The notes: generated by a model from the letters alone, not told the origin. 64,000 nt of DNA from Parvimonas sp. oral taxon 110 str. F0139 (GCF_000214475.1 NZ_AFII01000001.1:248001-312000); one strand, 5' to 3'; counted from the first letter of the stretch, positions 8,049 through 19,364 are shown. Made by a program: numbers and translations.

Positions 8049-11000
8049 GAGCATTGAAATAAATGGTTTTAAATCATTTGCTGATAAGATAAAATTAGAT
8101 TTTGAGACTAATATAACAGCGATAATTGGACCAAATGGGAGCGGGAAAAGTAATGTTGCTGATGCTGTTAGATGGGTTTTAGGAGAACAAAGCGCTAAGA
8201 CCTTAAGAGGTAGCAAAATGGAAGATGTTATTTTTTCCGGAACAGATACCAAAATTAAAAAGAATTATTCAACTGTTAGTATAACTTTTGATAATTCAGA
8301 TAATGTAATACCTATCGATTTTAAAGAAGTAACTATTTCAAGAAAATTATATAGAACTGGTGAAAGTGATTACTTTATAAACAAATCCAATGTAAGATTG
8401 AAAGAGGTTAGAGAATTATTTTTAGATACTGGTGTAGGAAGAGAAGGTTATTCAATAATTGGTCAAGGTAGAATTGAAGAAATTATAAATGGAAAGTCAG
8501 ATGATAGAAGAGCCATTTTTGAAGAGGCATCAGGTATTTCAAAAATTAAATACCAGAAAAATGAATCACAAAAGAAGTTATTCAAAGCTAAAGATAATTT
8601 AACGAGACTAAGAGATATAATTATTCAAAATGAAAATAGATATGGATTTCTAAAAGGACAATCTACTAAGGCTAAAAAAGGTATTACTCTATTAGAGAAC
8701 ATTGAAAAGGCTGAATTTTCTATTTCATATAAAGATTATAACAATTTAAACAGTAATTTTAATAAATTTTCAGAAAATTTAGAAATCAATAAAGAAGAAT
8801 TACTTGATATAAATAAAGAATTTGAAAATGTAAAATTAAAAATTTCACCATTAAAAGAGGAACTCAATAATATAACTAATGTTATTGAAAAAGACTCTGC
8901 TGAATTGGATAGAATAAATAACCAAAAAATGAGATTACTAATAAAAAAATGTTTTAATTGAAAGAAATAAGTTTATAAGATTAAATAATGAACAATCCTT
9001 AAAATTAAAACAGGAGTATATCGATAATTTAGAAAAAATTAATTTTGAAATATCAGAACAGGAAAAAAGAATTTCTGAAAAAAATTCGATTTTAAAAAAT
9101 TATATCGATGACAAAAATAAGGTAAAGAATGAATTATCAAAAAGCAAAGAATTTTTGAGTTCTAAAGTTCAAATTCTAGATAAATTCTTCCTAGAAAAAG
9201 AGAAAATTGAAAATAAAATTAGCGATTTAGAAACTGAAAAAAGAGCTAATGAAATTATAACTGATAGCATAAAAAGAAAATTGAAGAAAATACTGAAGAA
9301 GTAACTAAATTAAATATTGAAAAAGAAAATATAGAAAAAAAATTATCTGAGAATAATTCACTTTTAGAATCAAATAATCAAAAAGTACAAAATATTGATT
9401 TAACTATTTATGAAAAGAGACAACTTATATCAGAATTAGAAAAAGAACTTATTTCTTTAAATAATCAGGTTTCTAATATAAATAATGAGATAAATTATAA
9501 GAATAAAGAAATTATTATGTTAAAAAATTATATTAGAAATTATGAAGGATATGGTAAATCAGTTCAAGATTTATTTAAACTTTGTGATAGAGAAACTGAG
9601 TTAAAGTCGATGATTTGTGGGACTTTGGGAGAACTTATTTCTGTTGAAGAGAAGTATAAAAAAGCAATTGATACTGTTTTATCTTCAAATTTACAAGGTA
9701 TTGTTGTTCATAATGATTTGGAAGCTAAAAAAATAATTGAGAAAATAAAAACTAATAAAATTGGAAGACTAAATTTCTTTCCTATTTCAAAAATATTTTC
9801 TACAAAAGAGCGTGGTAATATTACAGATTCAGACATATTATCTTTTGCTAATGATGTAATAACTTGTAATGATGATTATAGAAATATAGTCGATTATTTC
9901 TTAGCGAATACTGTAATATGTGAAAATATGGATATCGCAATAAAATTATCTAACAAGTTTAAACATAAATTTAGAATAGTTACGCTAGATGGTGATGTTA
10001 TAAATAGTTGGGGTTCCATTTCCGGAGGATATAAATCTAGTAAAAATTCTTTTTCTATAATTGGTAGGAAACAGCAGTTAGCAAAAGCTTTATCGGATAT
10101 TGAAAATTTAGAAACTAGCTTAAAGAATAATATAAATAGAATTTCTGGTGTAAAAACTGATTTACAGTCAAATAAAGAAAATTTAGATAATCTGAAAAGT
10201 GAAAAAGAAGATGTAAAATTAAAAATTGATTCTTTGCAAAAGCTTATCTATTTAAATGAATTTGATGTAAGAAAAATTACTGAAAAAATTGACGAGATAA
10301 ATAATTACAAAGAAAATCATCAAGGTTTTACTTCTGATAAAGAAAAAGAGTTAATTCTTTATAAGGAGAAAAGTATTCTTATAGATGATGAAATTGATAA
10401 ATACAATTTAGAAATAAATGAATTGAAGAATCTTGTTTTAGAATTGGAAAAAAATGAAATAATTGTTATAAATAATTTAGATTCAATTGAAAGAGATATA
10501 AATATTTTAGATAATTCAAAAAATATTTTGTTAGAAAATAAGAATTCTAATGAGAGTAAACTTAAGCTAAAGGAATCAGAGTTAATAGAATCCGAGTTAC
10601 AACTAAAGAATAATTTATCTGAAATCGAATTGATAGAACAACTTAATGTAGAATTTAATTTAAAGACTGATGAATTAAATAATTCTATTAGTAAAAATAC
10701 TCATTTGAGGAAAAAACTGATATTAGATAATGAAGAAATTTCAAAAAGATATTCTGAATTAAGTGAAAAATCTTTAACTTTAGAAAAAGAAATTGAGAAA
10801 AATGAACTTAGGATATCAAATTTAAAAGAACAATTTTCAAATTTAATCAATAGACTTTGCGATGAGTATTCTTTAACTTTGGAAGATTGTGAAAGAAAAA
10901 TGGAATTATATAAGAATGAGCATTTTACTAAAGAAGAATTGAAAAGGCTAAAAGAAGATTTAAGAGAATTAGGCTCTTTTAGTTATGATTCCATAGAAGA

Positions 11001-11569
11001 GTTTGAAAAGGTAAAAATGAACTTGAATTTCAAAAAAACAAGAAATAGATTTACAAAATTCTATAGAAGATATAAATAAAATTATATTAAAATTAGAAAA
11101 TACTATGAAAAAGACTTTTATTAATGAATTCAAAACTATTAATGAGAATTTTTCAAATATTTTTAAAATTTTATTTAACGGTGGCGAAGCTAGACTTGAA
11201 CTTGACAGTGAAGATATTTTAAATTGTGGAATAGATATTATAGCTAAACCCGTAGGAAAGAAGATGCAAACTTTGTCATTAATGTCTGGAGGAGAAAAAT
11301 CACTAACAGCAGTAGCGCTTTTATTTGCGATTTTTGAAACAAGACCATCCCCATTCTGTATTTTAGATGAAGTTGATGCTGCATTAGATGATTCTAATAT
11401 ATTAAGATATGTTGAATATTTGAAGAATTATTTAACGGAAACTCAATTTATAATGATAACTCATAGAAAACCTACTATGGAAATGGCAGATATGATTTAT
11501 GGTGTAACAATGGAACAAAAGGGTGTTAGTAAAATAGTTTCTATGACTTTTAATAAGGAGAATGAATAA
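8038..11569 (+). CDS. smc: Chromosome segregation protein SMC (frame broken five times)
   Basis: Ring-forming ATPase of the SMC-ScpAB condensin. Walker A GPNGSGKSN is at residues 31-39; the hinge is around GTLGELISVEEKYKKA; the C-terminal signature LMSGGEKSL and Walker B FCILDEVDAALDD are intact, with long Lys/Glu-rich coiled coils between. Breaks: A6 8924-8929, A7 8943-8949, A4 9277-9280, A5 11013-11017, A7 11032-11038. Adding one A to each gives about 1178 residues, the normal length, and restores hydrophilic coiled coil (NEITNKKNVLIERN; VKNELEFQKKQEIDLQ). The ATG at 8038 has AAGGAG upstream; a TTG one codon earlier is less likely. Confidence 0.95.
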
Positions 11570-11570
11570 T

Positions 11571-12551
11571 ATGTTTAATTTTTTTGGAAAGAAAAAAGAA
11601 GAAAATGAAGCCGAAGAAGTTGTTGAAAAAAAACAGAATTTTTTTGAAAGATTAAAAAAAGGTTTAACAAACACAAGAAATAATTTATCTAGCAAGATAG
11701 ATAACTTACTTTCTATGTCAAAAAAAATTGATGAAGAATTATTTGAAGAATTGGAATATATTTTAGTATCTGCTGACATTGGAGCAAATGTTACAATGGA
11801 ACTAATAGATGATTTAAAAGAAATTGTTAAAAAGGAAAAAATTACTGAACCGTCTTTAATCAAAGACAAATTAATTGAGCTTATGAACTCAAAGTTAGCT
11901 TCAAAAGAATTAAATCACAATTTTAATATTATAGATGGTGTACCAACTATTATATTAGTTGTTGGAGTAAATGGTGTCGGAAAAACAACTTCTATAGGAA
12001 AATTAGCAAGTAAATTCAAGTCAAAAGGTAAGAATGTAATGCTTGTTGCTGCAGATACTTTTAGGGCAGCAGCAACTGAACAACTTACTGAATGGGCTAA
12101 TAGAGCAGGTGTTCCAATAATTTCAAATGAAGAAGGAGCTGATCCAGCATCTGTTGTATATGATGGAATTCAAAGTGCAAAGAGTAAAAATATAGATGTT
12201 CTAATTTGTGACACTGCTGGAAGACTTCATAATAAGAAAAATTTAATGAATGAGTTGAATAAGATTGCCAGGGTAATAGATAGAGAATATCCTGAAGCGA
12301 GTAAGGAAACAACACTTGTCCTTGATGCAACAACTGGACAAAATGCTATTATTCAAGCTAAAGAATTTAGGGAAACAGCAAATATAGATGGTGTAATTCT
12401 AACAAAATTAGATGGAACTGCTAAAGGTGGTGTTGTTTTCACAATTCAACTTGAAATGGAAATTCCGGTTAAACAAATAGGAATTGGAGAACAAATAGAT
12501 GATTTACAAGATTACAATGATGAAGACTTTGTAAATGCAATATTTAATTAA
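11571..12551 (+). CDS. ftsY: Signal recognition particle receptor FtsY
   Basis: SRP receptor GTPase at the membrane, partner of Ffh. 326 residues: a short acidic, Lys-rich A region, the N domain, then the G domain with GVNGVGKTTS, DTFRAAA, DTAGRLH and TKLDGTAKGG. AAGGAG at 11555-11560 favours the ATG at 11571; an ATG at 11562 is only one base from that site. The start lies just after the smc stop. A terminator follows directly, so ftsY ends the plsX-smc operon. Confidence 0.95.
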   Translation: MFNFFGKKKEENEAEEVVEKKQNFFERLKKGLTNTRNNLSSKIDNLLSMSKKIDEELFEELEYILVSADIGANVTMELIDDLKEIVKKEKITEPSLIKDKLIELMNSKLASKELNHNFNIIDGVPTIILVVGVNGVGKTTSIGKLASKFKSKGKNVMLVAADTFRAAATEQLTEWANRAGVPIISNEEGADPASVVYDGIQSAKSKNIDVLICDTAGRLHNKKNLMNELNKIARVIDREYPEASKETTLVLDATTGQNAIIQAKEFRETANIDGVILTKLDGTAKGGVVFTIQLEMEIPVKQIGIGEQIDDLQDYNDEDFVNAIFN

Positions 12552-12553
12552 TA

Positions 12554-12587
12554 AAAATTAGCGTTGAAAAATGCGCTAATTTTTTTA
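12554..12587 (+). terminator. Rho-independent terminator after ftsY
   Basis: AAAATTAGCG pairs with CGCTAATTTT around a short A-rich loop, followed by T7. Ends the plsX-to-ftsY transcription unit. Confidence 0.9.
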
Positions 12588-12607
12588 AAAATTTTTTAAT
12601 AAAAGTA

Positions 12608-12635
12608 TTGACAAATATGTATATAATGGTATAAT
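12608..12635 (+). promoter_or_regulatory. SigA promoter for ylxM-ffh
   Basis: A consensus TTGACA at 12608-12613 and a consensus TATAAT at 12630-12635 are 16 bases apart. It immediately follows the ftsY terminator. The predicted RNA start near 12642 falls in the hairpin described next. Confidence 0.85.
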
Positions 12636-12640
12636 ATAAA

Positions 12641-12661
12641 GGTCAAGAAAAAAACTTGACC
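12641..12661 (+). promoter_or_regulatory. Perfect hairpin at the 5' end of the ylxM-ffh mRNA
   Basis: GGTCAAG, an A7 loop and CTTGACC form a perfect seven-base-pair stem that begins at the predicted transcription start. No T run follows, so it is not a terminator. It could stabilise the mRNA 5' end or be an operator; I cannot tell which. Confidence 0.55.
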
Positions 12662-12677
12662 CATTTAAGAGGTGATT

Positions 12678-13031
12678 ATGGAAAAAATAGTTGAGATAGC
12701 TGTTCTGTTTGATTATTATGGCAAACTTCTTAGCGAGAAGCAATATAAAGTTGTTGATCAATATTGTAATGAAGATTTGTCTCTTAGAGAAATTGCTGAA
12801 TTAAATGGAATTTCTAAACAAGGTATATCAGATATTTTAAGTAGAGCAGAAAAAAAATTAAGATTTTATGAAGATGAATTAAAATTAATTTCTAAATTTG
12901 AAAAAATAAATAGTAGTCTAAGGGAAATTAGTTTATTAATTGAAAAATCAAAAATAGAAGATTCTTCTTTACAGAGTATTCTTGATATTATTCAAAAGAA
13001 AAATAATGAAATTATAGAAAATGATTTATAG
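12678..13031 (+). CDS. ylxM: YlxM/p13-like HTH protein
   Basis: 117-residue helix-turn-helix protein (LSLREIAELNGISKQGISDIL, around residues 35-55) resembling sigma-70 region 4. YlxM family proteins accompany ffh and modulate SRP. RBS AAGAGGTG favours the ATG at 12678; an upstream GTG at 12672 lies inside that site. ffh follows 12 bases later, the conserved ylxM-ffh pair. Confidence 0.88.
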   Translation: MEKIVEIAVLFDYYGKLLSEKQYKVVDQYCNEDLSLREIAELNGISKQGISDILSRAEKKLRFYEDELKLISKFEKINSSLREISLLIEKSKIEDSSLQSILDIIQKKNNEIIENDL

Positions 13032-13043
13032 GAAGTGACAGGA

Positions 13044-14386
13044 ATGATATTTGAGAATTTATCCGAAAAACTTCAAGGAGCATTAAATAAATTAAGAGGT
13101 AAGGGAAAATTATCTGAAAAAGATGTAGACCTTGCAATGAGAGAAGTTAAACTTGCACTTTTAGAATCTGATGTGAATTTCAAAGTTGTTAAACAGTTTA
13201 TAAATAACGTGAAAGAAAGAGCAATTGGTAAAGAAGTTATGGAGAGTTTAACTCCTGCACAACAAGTTATCAAAATTGTAAATGAAGAACTTACTGCTCT
13301 TATGGGGAAAAAAGAAGAGAAAATTCAAATTGACTCTAATCCTCCGACTGTTATTATGCTTTGTGGTTTGCAAGGTGCAGGTAAAACTACGCATGCTGGA
13401 AAACTTGCGAGATACTTTATAAAACAAAATAAAAGACCTCTACTAGTAGCATGTGATGTTTATAGACCAGCAGCAATAAAGCAATTGCAAGTTGTTGGTA
13501 AATCAGTTGATGTTCCAGTATTTACTATTGACGATTGTAAAGATGTTACTAAAATAGCAAATGAATCAATTAAATTTGCAAATTCCAATTCAAAAGATAT
13601 AGTTATTTTAGACACTGCTGGTAGACTACACATAGATGATGTACTTATGGAAGAATTAAAATCTATTAAATCATCAGTTAGTCCAATAGAAATTTTATTA
13701 GTAGTAGATTCTATGACAGGACAAGATGCTGTAAATGTTGCTGAAAGTTTTAATAATGAATTAGACATTACCGGAGTGATAATGACTAAATTAGACGGAG
13801 ACGCGAGAGGGGGAGCTGCTTTGTCTATTAAGGCTATCACAGGAAAACCCATTAAATTTATTGGTGTAGGTGAAAAGCTTGATGATTTAGAGCAATTTTA
13901 TCCTGATAGAATGGCATCTAGAATTTTAGGAATGGGAGATATTTTATCTGTAATAGATAAAGTTCAGAAGCAATTTGATTTGAAGCAGACAAAAGAACTT
14001 GAAGAAAAAATTAGAAAGCAAAGTTTTACATTGGATGATTTTTTAAGTCAAATGCAACAGGTTAGAAATATGGGACCGTTACAAGATTTACTTTCTATGA
14101 TGCCCGGGGTGAACTCTAAAATGCTAAAAGATGTTAACATTGATGAAAAAGAGCTTGATAAAATTGAAGCAATGATTTTATCAATGACAAAAAAGAAAGA
14201 GAAAATCCGGATATTATTGATAATTCTAGAAAGCAAAGAATTGTAAAAGGTTCAGGAACTAGTATTACAAATCTTAACAAATTGCTTAAGCAATTTAAAG
14301 ATAGTAAAAAAATGATGAAAAAAATGCAAGACATGACTAAAGGAGCTAAGAAAAAAGGCAAATTCGGTTTACCTTTTTTTAAATAA
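13044..14386 (+). CDS. ffh: Signal recognition particle protein Ffh (frame broken near the 3' end)
   Basis: SRP54 GTPase that binds signal sequences and 4.5S RNA. NG domain: [15 protein letters not shown] near residue 110, [24 protein letters not shown]. The M domain is methionine-rich. The A6 run 14189-14194 lacks one A; repair gives [10 protein letters not shown] and the methionine-rich tail [18 protein letters not shown], ending at TAA 14384-14386 (about 447 residues). Without repair the M-domain RNA-binding tail would be lost. AGGAAGTG upstream selects the ATG at 13044. rpsP follows after 17 bases. Confidence 0.95.
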
Positions 14387-14403
14387 ATTTTAAGGAGGAC
14401 AAT

Positions 14404-14658
14404 ATGGCAGTTAAGATTAGATTAAAGAGAATGGGTTCAAAGAAAAAACCATTTTATAGAATAGTTGTTGCCGATTCAAGAGCACCAAGAGATGGTAAAT
14501 TTATCGAGGAAATTGGATATTACAATCCATTAACAGAATCAAAAGAAATTAAAGTTGATGCTGAAAAGGTAAATGCTTGGATTAAAAATGGTGCAAAACC
14601 AACTGATACGGTAAATAGATTATTTAAAAATAATAACATATATTCTGAAAATAAATAA
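14404..14658 (+). CDS. rpsP: Ribosomal protein bS16
   Basis: 84-residue small-subunit protein with the characteristic [20 protein letters not shown]-terminus and the VVADSR and [13 protein letters not shown] blocks. A strong AAGGAGG site precedes the start. It opens the conserved rpsP-khpA-rimM-trmD-rplS order and is probably co-transcribed from the ylxM promoter. Confidence 0.97.
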   Translation: MAVKIRLKRMGSKKKPFYRIVVADSRAPRDGKFIEEIGYYNPLTESKEIKVDAEKVNAWIKNGAKPTDTVNRLFKNNNIYSENK

Positions 14659-14669
14659 GGACTGTATAT

Positions 14670-14897
14670 ATGAAAGAATTAGTTGAATTTATTGTGAAAT
14701 CTCTAGTTGATAATCCTGAAAAATTAGTTATAACTACTGAGGAAGAAGGAGAAGTATTAAAGATTTTTATTAAGGCAGACGAAAATGATATTGGAAAAAT
14801 CATAGGCAAGCAAGGTAAAATTGCTAAAGCTATAAGGACAATTGTTAGATCTGCTGCAATGAAGTTAGGTAAAAAGGTAATAATAGAAATAAATTAG
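14670..14897 (+). CDS. khpA: KH-domain RNA-binding protein KhpA (YlqC)
   Basis: 75-residue single KH-domain protein. The GKIIGKQGKIAKAIR block near residue 47 is the GxxG nucleic-acid-binding loop. KhpA pairs with KhpB to bind mRNAs and affects cell division and elongation in Firmicutes. Its place between rpsP and rimM is diagnostic. Confidence 0.92.
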   Translation: MKELVEFIVKSLVDNPEKLVITTEEEGEVLKIFIKADENDIGKIIGKQGKIAKAIRTIVRSAAMKLGKKVIIEIN

Positions 14898-14901
14898 TAT
14901 T

Positions 14902-15402
14902 ATGGAATTTATTGAAGTTGCAAAAATTATAAATGTTCATGGAATAAAAGGTACTGTAAAAATTTATTCATTAACTTCCAATACTGATAGATTTAATGCG
15001 GGTTGTATATTTTATATTGATAAAAAAATACCTGTTACTATTAAATCCGTCAGAGAGTTGAGTTCTGATCTTGCTTTATTAGCTTTTAATGAGTATGACA
15101 ATATAAATCAAGTGTTAGAATTTAAAAATAAAGGACTTTTTATTGAAGAAAGTAATTTATTAGAACTTCCTGAAGATGAATATTATATATATAAACTGAT
15201 AGGAGTTGATGTATATGATCAAGAAGATAAATTTATTGGAAAAATAAAAAATGTTTTGACAACATTGGCTAATGATGTTTATGAAATTGATTACAATGGA
15301 AAAAATGTATATGTACCAGCAGTAAAAGAGTTTATAAAAGATGTTGATATTAATAAATCAATAATGAAAGTAAATATAATAGATGGTATGTTAAATGATT
15401 AA
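14902..15402 (+). CDS. rimM: Ribosome maturation factor RimM
   Basis: 166-residue 16S rRNA processing factor that binds uS19 during 30S head assembly. N-terminal EVAKIINVHGIKGTVKI is typical of the RimM barrel; the C-terminal PRC-barrel includes YIYKLIGVDVYD and YVPAVKEFIKDVD. Start four bases after khpA with a weak ribosome binding site, suggesting translational coupling. Its end overlaps trmD by eight bases. Confidence 0.93.
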   Translation: MEFIEVAKIINVHGIKGTVKIYSLTSNTDRFNAGCIFYIDKKIPVTIKSVRELSSDLALLAFNEYDNINQVLEFKNKGLFIEESNLLELPEDEYYIYKLIGVDVYDQEDKFIGKIKNVLTTLANDVYEIDYNGKNVYVPAVKEFIKDVDINKSIMKVNIIDGMLND

Positions 15403-16087
15403 GATTACAATTTTAACTTTATTTCCAGAATTTATTGACTCAATAAGAAATTATGGTGTCTTGGGCAAAGCCATTGAAAAAGGCGTTATTGAACTTGAAA
15501 TTTTGAATATTAGAGATTTTTCTAAAGACAAGCATAATAAAGTTGATGATGAAATATATGGTGGCGGAGCAGGTATGTTGATGACAGTGCAGCCTGTTTT
15601 TGATGCTATAAAATTTAGTAAAAAGGATAATTCTAAAGTTGTTTTTCTATCTCCGCAGGGAGAAGTTTTAACACAAAATAAATGCAAAGAGTTATCTAAA
15701 AAAGAACATTTAATATTTCTATGTGGACATTATGAAGGTATTGATTCCAGAATTATAAATAATTTTGTAGATGAAGAAATTTCTGTAGGTGATTATGTTG
15801 TAACAGGAGGAGAAATTCCTGCTATGTTACTTATGGATGCTGTTTGTAGAATGGTTGATGGAGTATTAGGTAATTCAGAAAGTGCTTCTACGGATTCGCA
15901 TTATAATAACTTGTTACAATATGATGTTTTTACAAGACCTCGAGATTTTAATGGAATTGAAGTTCCAGAAGTTTTACTTAGTGGAAATCATAAAGAAATT
16001 GAAAAATGGAGAGAAGAGTCTTCATTAGAAAATACAAAGAAAAAAAGACCTGACTTATATGAAAAGTACATTTTAAAAAAGAAATAG
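15395..16087 (+). CDS. trmD: tRNA (guanine-37-N1)-methyltransferase
   Basis: SPOUT methyltransferase making m1G37 in tRNAs reading CNN codons, which prevents +1 frameshifting. Visible: ITLFPEFID at the N-terminus, DEIYGGGAGMLM, GHYEGIDSR and the trefoil-knot SAM site GDYVVTGGEIP near residue 133. 230 residues, a normal length. Start overlaps the rimM stop. Confidence 0.96.
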   Translation: MIKITILTLFPEFIDSIRNYGVLGKAIEKGVIELEILNIRDFSKDKHNKVDDEIYGGGAGMLMTVQPVFDAIKFSKKDNSKVVFLSPQGEVLTQNKCKELSKKEHLIFLCGHYEGIDSRIINNFVDEEISVGDYVVTGGEIPAMLLMDAVCRMVDGVLGNSESASTDSHYNNLLQYDVFTRPRDFNGIEVPEVLLSGNHKEIEKWREESSLENTKKKRPDLYEKYILKKK

Positions 16088-16126
16088 AATGTTCCTCTAG
16101 TTTATATAAAATAAATTAAGAACATT
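16088..16126 (+). promoter_or_regulatory. Leader hairpin before rplS (possible L19 leader)
   Basis: AATGTTC at 16088-16094 can pair with GAACATT at 16120-16126 across a 25-base AU-rich loop, ending just before the rplS ribosome binding site. Many low-GC Gram-positives carry an L19 autoregulatory leader here. The match is positional and by pairing only. Confidence 0.4.
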
Positions 16127-16145
16127 GATATTAGGAGGAATTATT

Positions 16146-16493
16146 ATGGATATAATAAAACAAATTGAAAATGAACAATTAAGACAAGAAAAATTTGATT
16201 TTAATGTTGGTGATACAGTTGTTATCGGATATAAAATCAAAGAAGGAAATAGAGAAAGAGTTCAAGCTTTTGAAGGAACTGTAATTAAAAAACAAGGAAA
16301 AGGCTCAAGAGCAACTTTTACTGTAAGAAGAGTATTACAAGGAGTTGGTGTTGAAAGAACATTCCCAATTCATTCACCAAGAATTGAAAGTTTAAAAGTA
16401 ATTAGACGTGGTAAAGTAAGACGTGCAAAATTATATTACTTAAGAGACAGAGTAGGTAAGGCTTCAAAAGTTAAAGAATTAAAGAAATATTAA
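16146..16493 (+). CDS. rplS: Ribosomal protein bL19
   Basis: 115-residue large-subunit protein at the 30S-50S interface. [16 protein letters not shown] and [20 protein letters not shown] are typical. TAGGAGG at 16131-16137 selects the ATG at 16146; an upstream in-frame TTG at 16125 overlaps the leader hairpin. Last gene of the ffh-ribosomal unit, followed by a terminator-like stem. Confidence 0.97.
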   Translation: MDIIKQIENEQLRQEKFDFNVGDTVVIGYKIKEGNRERVQAFEGTVIKKQGKGSRATFTVRRVLQGVGVERTFPIHSPRIESLKVIRRGKVRRAKLYYLRDRVGKASKVKELKKY

Positions 16494-16500
16494 AAATTAA

Positions 16501-16530
16501 GTACCTCGAGTTTTCGAGGTACTAATTTTA
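16501..16530 (+). terminator. Terminator after rplS
   Basis: GTACCTCG at 16501-16508 pairs perfectly with CGAGGTAC at 16515-16522 around a six-base loop, then TAATTTTA. The T tract is interrupted, so read-through into rarA is plausible. Confidence 0.7.
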
Positions 16531-16546
16531 TAGAAAAGAGGAAAAT

Positions 16547-17832
16547 ATGGATTTATTTAAAATGAATTACAATTTATTTTCTAAATTATCAAAACCATTG
16601 GCCGAAAGAATGAGACCAAAGGATTTATCTTTTTTTATTGGTCAAGATAATATAATAAAAAATAATTCTGTGCTAAAAAACATGATAAAAAATAATAGAT
16701 TTTCGTCAATGATATTATATGGTCCACCAGGATCTGGGAAAACATCACTTGCAAATATTATTTCTAGTACTACTGATAATTATTTTGTAAAAATTTCTGC
16801 AGTTACATCTGGAACAAAGGAGATTAAAGAAATAATTGAACTTGCAAAAGATAATTTATCAATGTATAATAAAAGAACTATATTATTTATAGATGAGATA
16901 CATAGATTCAATAAAATGCAACAAGATTATCTACTAGAATTTGTTGAAAATGGAGATATAATATTTATTGGAGCTACTACAGAAAATCCTGCTTATGAAG
17001 TAAATAATGCATTATTATCAAGAGTTATTGTTTTTGAATTACAATCACTTAGTTTTGAACATTTAAAAGATATAATTGACAATGCTATTTTAAATGATGA
17101 AATTTTAAAGAATAAAAAATAAGCTATACAGAAGATGGCATAAGCTATTTAATAAAAATGTCAAATGGAGATGCAAGAACGGCATTAAATTATCTTGAAT
17201 TAATTATTGACAATATTGAATCTGAAGATAAAGTTATATCTGAAAATAAAATCAAGAATATTCTTGACAAGGTAAAAGTATATTATGATAAAAATTCAGA
17301 TAAACATTATAATTTCATTTCTGCTTTTATAAAATCTATGAGAATAGGAGATCCTGATGCTGTTGTTTATTATTTAGCGTCAATGTTAATTTCTGGTGAA
17401 GATATCAATTTTATTGCAAGAAGAATGATAATCTTTGCATCAGAAGATATTGGAAATGCAAATCCAAATGCACTGATTTTAGCAAATTCATGTGCAGAAT
17501 CTGTAAAAAAATTAGGAATGCCTGAAGCAAGGATTATTTTATCACAATGTGCCATTTACCTTGCATGTAGTGAAAAAAGCAACTCATCCTACTTAGCTAT
17601 AAATAAGGCATTAAAATTTATAAAAGAAAATGGACTTGAAGAAGTTCCTATCTTTTTACAAACTTCAAGATCAATATCTAAAAAAAATGAGGAATATAAG
17701 TATCCTCACGACTATGAAAATATGGTTACAGGTCAAGAATATTTACCTGAAAAAATTAAAGATATAAATTTTTATAACCCAAAAAATGTTGGATATGAAA
17801 AAAATTTTTTTGATAAATTAGAGGAGGAATAG
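16547..17832 (+). CDS. rarA: Replication-associated AAA ATPase RarA (MgsA) (frame broken)
   Basis: Clamp-loader-like ATPase acting at stalled replication forks. Opens with LAERMRPKDLSFFIGQDNI, then Walker A GPPGSGKTS and Walker B LFIDEIHRF; the C-terminal tetramerisation part includes SNGDARTALNYLE and SEDIGNANP. The frame stops at the A6 run 17114-17119; one more A restores KNKKISYTEDGISYLIKM and gives about 428 residues, the normal length. asnS starts one base after the stop, so the two are probably co-transcribed. Confidence 0.92.
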
Positions 17833-17833
17833 A

Positions 17834-19218
17834 ATGTTTTTACTAAAAGATATTTTTGCAAATGAAAAAATTTTTATTGACAAAGAAGTTGAAGTGGCAG
17901 GTTGGATAAAAAATAGTCGTTTTAATAATAATATTGGTTTTATAGAGCTTAATGATGGAACAACTTTCAGAAGTATTCAAATTGTAGTTGAATCAAAACT
18001 AGATAATTTTCAAACTATATCAAAATTACTGTTACCTTCCGCAATTATAGTTAAAGGTAAAGTTGTTAAAAGTTTAGGTGGAAAACAAAATTTTGAAATT
18101 AATGCCTCTGAAATAGTAGTTGAAGGAGAGTCCACTGATAAGTATCCTCTTCAAAAGAAAAGACACACATTTGAATTTTTGAGAACAATCCAACATCTAA
18201 GACCAAGAGCAAATACATTTAATGCTGTTTTTAGAGTTAGATCAATTTTAAGCTATGCTCTACATAAATTCTTTTTCGAAAGAGGATTTGTTTATGCACA
18301 CACACCAATTATAACTGCAAGTGATGCAGAAGGTGCTGGCGAAATGTTTAGAGTGACAAATTTAGATATAAACAATATACCTAGAACAAATAATGGAGAA
18401 GTTGATTTCACCCAAGATTTTTTTCTAAACCAACAAATTTAACTGTTAGTGGTCAATTAGAAGGTGAAGCATTTGCAATGGCATATAGAAATATCTATAC
18501 ATTTGGACCAACATTTAGAGCTGAAAATTCAAATACTACAAGACATGCTGCTGAATTTTGGATGATTGAACCAGAAATAGCTTTTGCTGATTTAAAAGAT
18601 GTTATTAAATTATCAGAAGATATGGTTAAATATATTATTAAATTCGTTTTAGAAAATGCTCCTGATGAAATGAAGTTTTTTAATGATTTTATAGATAATG
18701 GATTACTCGAAAGGTTAAATTCTGTTGTTAATTCAGAATTTAAGGTTATGACATATACTGAAGCAATAGAAATATTAAAATCATCCAAAGAAAATTTCAA
18801 ATACCCGGTTGAATGGGGAGTTGATTTGAAAACAGAACATGAAAGATATATCTGTGAAAAAATCGTAAAGGGTCCTGTTTTTTTAACAGATTATCCAAAA
18901 GAAATAAAAGCATTCTATATGAGATTAAATGATGATAATAAAACTGTTGCAGCAACAGATATGTTAGTTCCAGGTATAGGAGAACTAATAGGAGGAAGTC
19001 AAAGAGAAGAAAGACTTGAAATATTAGAACAAAAAATGAAAGATTCAAATATGAATATTGATGATTATTCTTGGTATTTAGACTTAAGAAGATTTGGTGG
19101 AACAAAACATGGAGGTTATGGATTAGGATTTGAAAGAATGTTAATGTATTTAACAGGAATGCAAAATATAAGAGATGTATTACCATTCCCAAGAACAGTA
19201 GGATTATGTGAATTTTAA
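17834..19218 (+). CDS. asnS: Asparaginyl-tRNA synthetase (frame broken)
   Basis: Class IIb synthetase. N-terminal OB-fold anticodon-binding domain ([19 protein letters not shown]), then the catalytic core with motif 2 around [26 protein letters not shown] and motif 3 [11 protein letters not shown] at the end, followed by LPFPRTVG. The [12 protein letters not shown] pattern fits AsnRS rather than AspRS. The T7 run 18418-18424 lacks a T; repair gives [18 protein letters not shown] and 461 residues. AGGAGG precedes the start. Confidence 0.95.
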
Positions 19219-19231
19219 TATTATAATTTTT

Positions 19232-19262
19232 AAAATGAGGTGCACTTTGCATCTCATTTTTT
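19232..19262 (+). terminator. Rho-independent terminator after asnS
   Basis: AAAATGAGGTGCA pairs with TGCATCTCATTTT (one G-T pair) around CTT, ending in a T run. Begins 14 bases after the asnS stop. Confidence 0.88.
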
Positions 19263-19364
19263 AGTAATAATATGCAAGAAAATATTATACATTTATTTAA
19301 TATATTAAAATTATTTAATATATTATATCTTAATTAATTAAAAATAGATTTTTTTGTAATAATA

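Noticed and set aside
8924..8949. A single one-base insertion in smc here
   Set aside because: One insertion also fits the frame, but two one-base losses in adjacent A runs give a much more coiled-coil-like sequence and match the pattern elsewhere.
9340..9346. Programmed transcriptional slippage as the general explanation for the frame breaks
   Set aside because: Intact A8 runs occur in smc and rnr without a break, and some breaks fall in runs of only four or five bases, too short for efficient slippage.
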